From positions 59,049-123,048 of the forward strand of contig CABUPH010000007.1 of assembly GCA_902493375.1 (NCBI GenBank): 64,000 nt of DNA. Reading direction: 5' to 3'. This DNA is from an uncultured Collinsella sp. (GTDB lineage: Bacteria; Actinomycetota; Coriobacteriia; Coriobacteriales; Coriobacteriaceae). Every line of letters begins with the position of its first letter. Positions within the stretch are counted from its first letter, which is position 1. Positions 63,229 to 64,000 of this stretch are shown in pieces. Position numbers and translations under genes: made by a program. The notes beneath the pieces are model-generated. The model searched no databases and was not told the origin of the DNA. It saw only the letters and a program-made list of their open reading frames with translations.

Positions 63229-63654
63229 TTACTCAGCAGCCTCGGTGGTCTCGGCCTCGGCAGCGGCCTCCTCGACGGGAGCCTCTGCGGGAGCCTCGGC
63301 GGCCTGCTTGGCAGCCTCCTCGGCAAACTTAGCGGCACGCTTAGCCTTCTCGGCAGCCTTAGCCTCAGCGGCGGCCTTGCGAGCGGCCTCGGCCTCAGCA
63401 GCCTTGGCGGCCTTGGCAGCCTTGGCCTCCTCGGCCTTCTTGAGCTGGGCGGCAGCGGCGCCACCGAACTTGTCGGCGAAGCGCTGGACGCGTCCACCGG
63501 TGTCGACGAACTTCTGCTGGCCGGTGTAGAACGGGTGGCACTCGTTGCAAAGCTCGACCTTCATCTCGGACACGGTAGCGTGCGTCTTGAAGGTGTTGCC
63601 GCAAGAGCACGTCACCGTGCACTCGACATACTGGGGATGGATACCCTGCTTCAT
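63229..63654 (-). CDS. rpmE: Ribosomal protein L31 with long C-terminal extension
   Basis: The protein has 141 residues. Residues 1-68 are a zinc-binding (C+) L31: MKQGIHPQYVECTVTCSCGN, CNECHPFYTGQQKFVDTGGRV. Residues about 70-141 are a charged Ala/Lys/Glu helix-forming tail (KAAKAAKAAEAEAARKAA) ending in Glu/Ala/Pro. L31 is normally about 70 residues. AGGAG precedes the ATG at 63654. Two hairpins lie in its leader. Confidence 0.93.
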   Translation of the reverse strand: MKQGIHPQYVECTVTCSCGNTFKTHATVSEMKVELCNECHPFYTGQQKFVDTGGRVQRFADKFGGAAAAQLKKAEEAKAAKAAKAAEAEAARKAAAEAKAAEKAKRAAKFAEEAAKQAAEAPAEAPVEEAAAEAETTEAAE

Positions 63655-63676
63655 GGTAGGACTCCTTATTGGTCAG

Positions 63677-63725
63677 GCGCTGGTTACCGATCAGCGCATA
63701 AGGCGTCTTGGTTTCCGACCAAGAC
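63677..63725 (-). promoter_or_regulatory. Possible L31 ribosomal-protein leader
   Basis: Two hairpins lie between the candidate promoter and the rpmE start: GTCTTGGT/ACCAAGAC (63705-63725) and GCGCTG/CAGCGC (63677-63697). Leaders of this kind, bound by L31, have been described for actinobacteria and others. This one is a candidate by position and shape only. Confidence 0.5.
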
Positions 63726-63738
63726 AACAAACTCGGAT

Positions 63739-63767
63739 ATGGTACCACGGCGCCGCGTGTCCCACAA
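63739..63767 (-). promoter_or_regulatory. Candidate promoter of rpmE
   Basis: On the minus strand TTGTGG (63767-63762) and TACCAT (63744-63739) with a 17-base spacer, leaving a leader of about 80 bases. Confidence 0.45.
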
Positions 63768-63847
63768 AAGGTTCACGGTCTTTTCGGAACGACACGAATC
63801 TGACCCATCGAAACACATCTCCACCGTTCCTTCAACTGGGAAAATGC

Positions 63848-63880
63848 CGTCCCCGGGGCCTGAGAAGGGCCCCGGGGACG
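63848..63880. terminator. Strong hairpin, possible terminator
   Basis: CGTCCCCGGGGCC (63848-63860) and its exact 13-base complement (63868-63880) with a 7-base loop. No T tract follows on either strand. The gene it serves would be outside the window. Confidence 0.5.
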
Positions 63881-63943
63881 TTCGACTGACTGCGGGAACG
63901 GCCTATCCGCTCAATGTGTTCGGCTGAGATCAGAAATCAACCA

Positions 63944-63962
63944 AACTGAACCAGGTTCAGTT
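63944..63962. promoter_or_regulatory. Perfect 9-bp palindrome near the window end
   Basis: AACTGAACC-A-GGTTCAGTT is a 9-bp dyad with one central base, too tight for a hairpin, and so more like an operator or a protein-binding site. AACCA/TGGTT (63939-63943 and 63967-63971) extend the symmetry loosely. No gene is complete beyond 63767 in the window. Confidence 0.4.
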
Positions 63963-64000
63963 GGCATGGTTAAAAACGAGGGGCGACGCTTTTGCGTCAC

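Overview
This 64 kb window is GC-rich, densely coded bacterial chromosome. The protein families point to an anaerobic actinobacterium of the class Coriobacteriia, most like Collinsella. The supporting genes are a group A [FeFe] hydrogenase, a transketolase split into two subunits, an EFR1-type ferredoxin, a rubredoxin with a flavin reductase, PTS and GH4 sugar metabolism, and extended FtsE and L31 proteins. The genus is an inference from gene content; there is no rRNA gene in the window. Of 48 complete protein genes, 27 end in TAG, 19 in TAA and only 2 in TGA.

Layout. 1-4.1 kb: an Rrf2 regulator (cut by the window edge) divergent from cysK, then mnmA, then an unusual HTH-HipA-like kinase. 4.2-11.2 kb: M42 peptidase, a FucO-like alcohol dehydrogenase, a DUF1275 membrane protein, a YgiQ radical SAM protein, a CPBP protease and an orphan RelB-type antitoxin. 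11.3-17.4 kb: a tight minus-strand operon of a NuoF-stub/GltD flavoprotein, an [FeFe] hydrogenase, a Tat-type lipoprotein solute-binding protein and a fused ABC permease-ATPase. 17.6-22.3 kb: a PTS alpha-glucoside operon (EIIA, LicT-type antiterminator, EIICB, GH4 phosphoglucosidase). 22.5-26.1 kb: EFR1 ferredoxin and a DEAD-box helicase with a long RG-rich tail. 26.6-29.8 kb: an FHA protein and a membrane Ser/Thr kinase with a DUF6273 outer domain. 30.3-33.4 kb: a copper operon (CopA, CopZ, CsoR). 33.5-36.4 kb: a zinc-ribbon membrane protein, an amidohydrolase and an unknown protein. 36.8-43 kb: gltBD. 43.3-45.5 kb: gpmA and an Nramp transporter. 45.7-50.8 kb: rubredoxin, flavin reductase, smpB, a TPR-like protein, tRNA-Glu and tRNA-Gln, an Spx/ArsC protein, a VanZ-like protein and an orphan serine resolvase. 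51-63.7 kb: housekeeping genes rnr, ftsEX, tkt (split), yitT, secA-prfB and rpmE.

The intergenic DNA is the most unusual part. A family of exactly 59-bp units carries near-conserved 17-nt inverted ends around a variable 25-nt centre. It occurs nine times, including a four-unit array with an 80-81 bp period. A second group of palindromes is built on GGGGAC/GGGACAGG. Three intergenic regions hold nested, multi-tier long inverted repeats. The best protein-level oddity is release factor 2, whose stop-codon-reading tripeptide is Ser-Pro-Thr instead of Ser-Pro-Phe, in a genome segment that almost avoids TGA stops.
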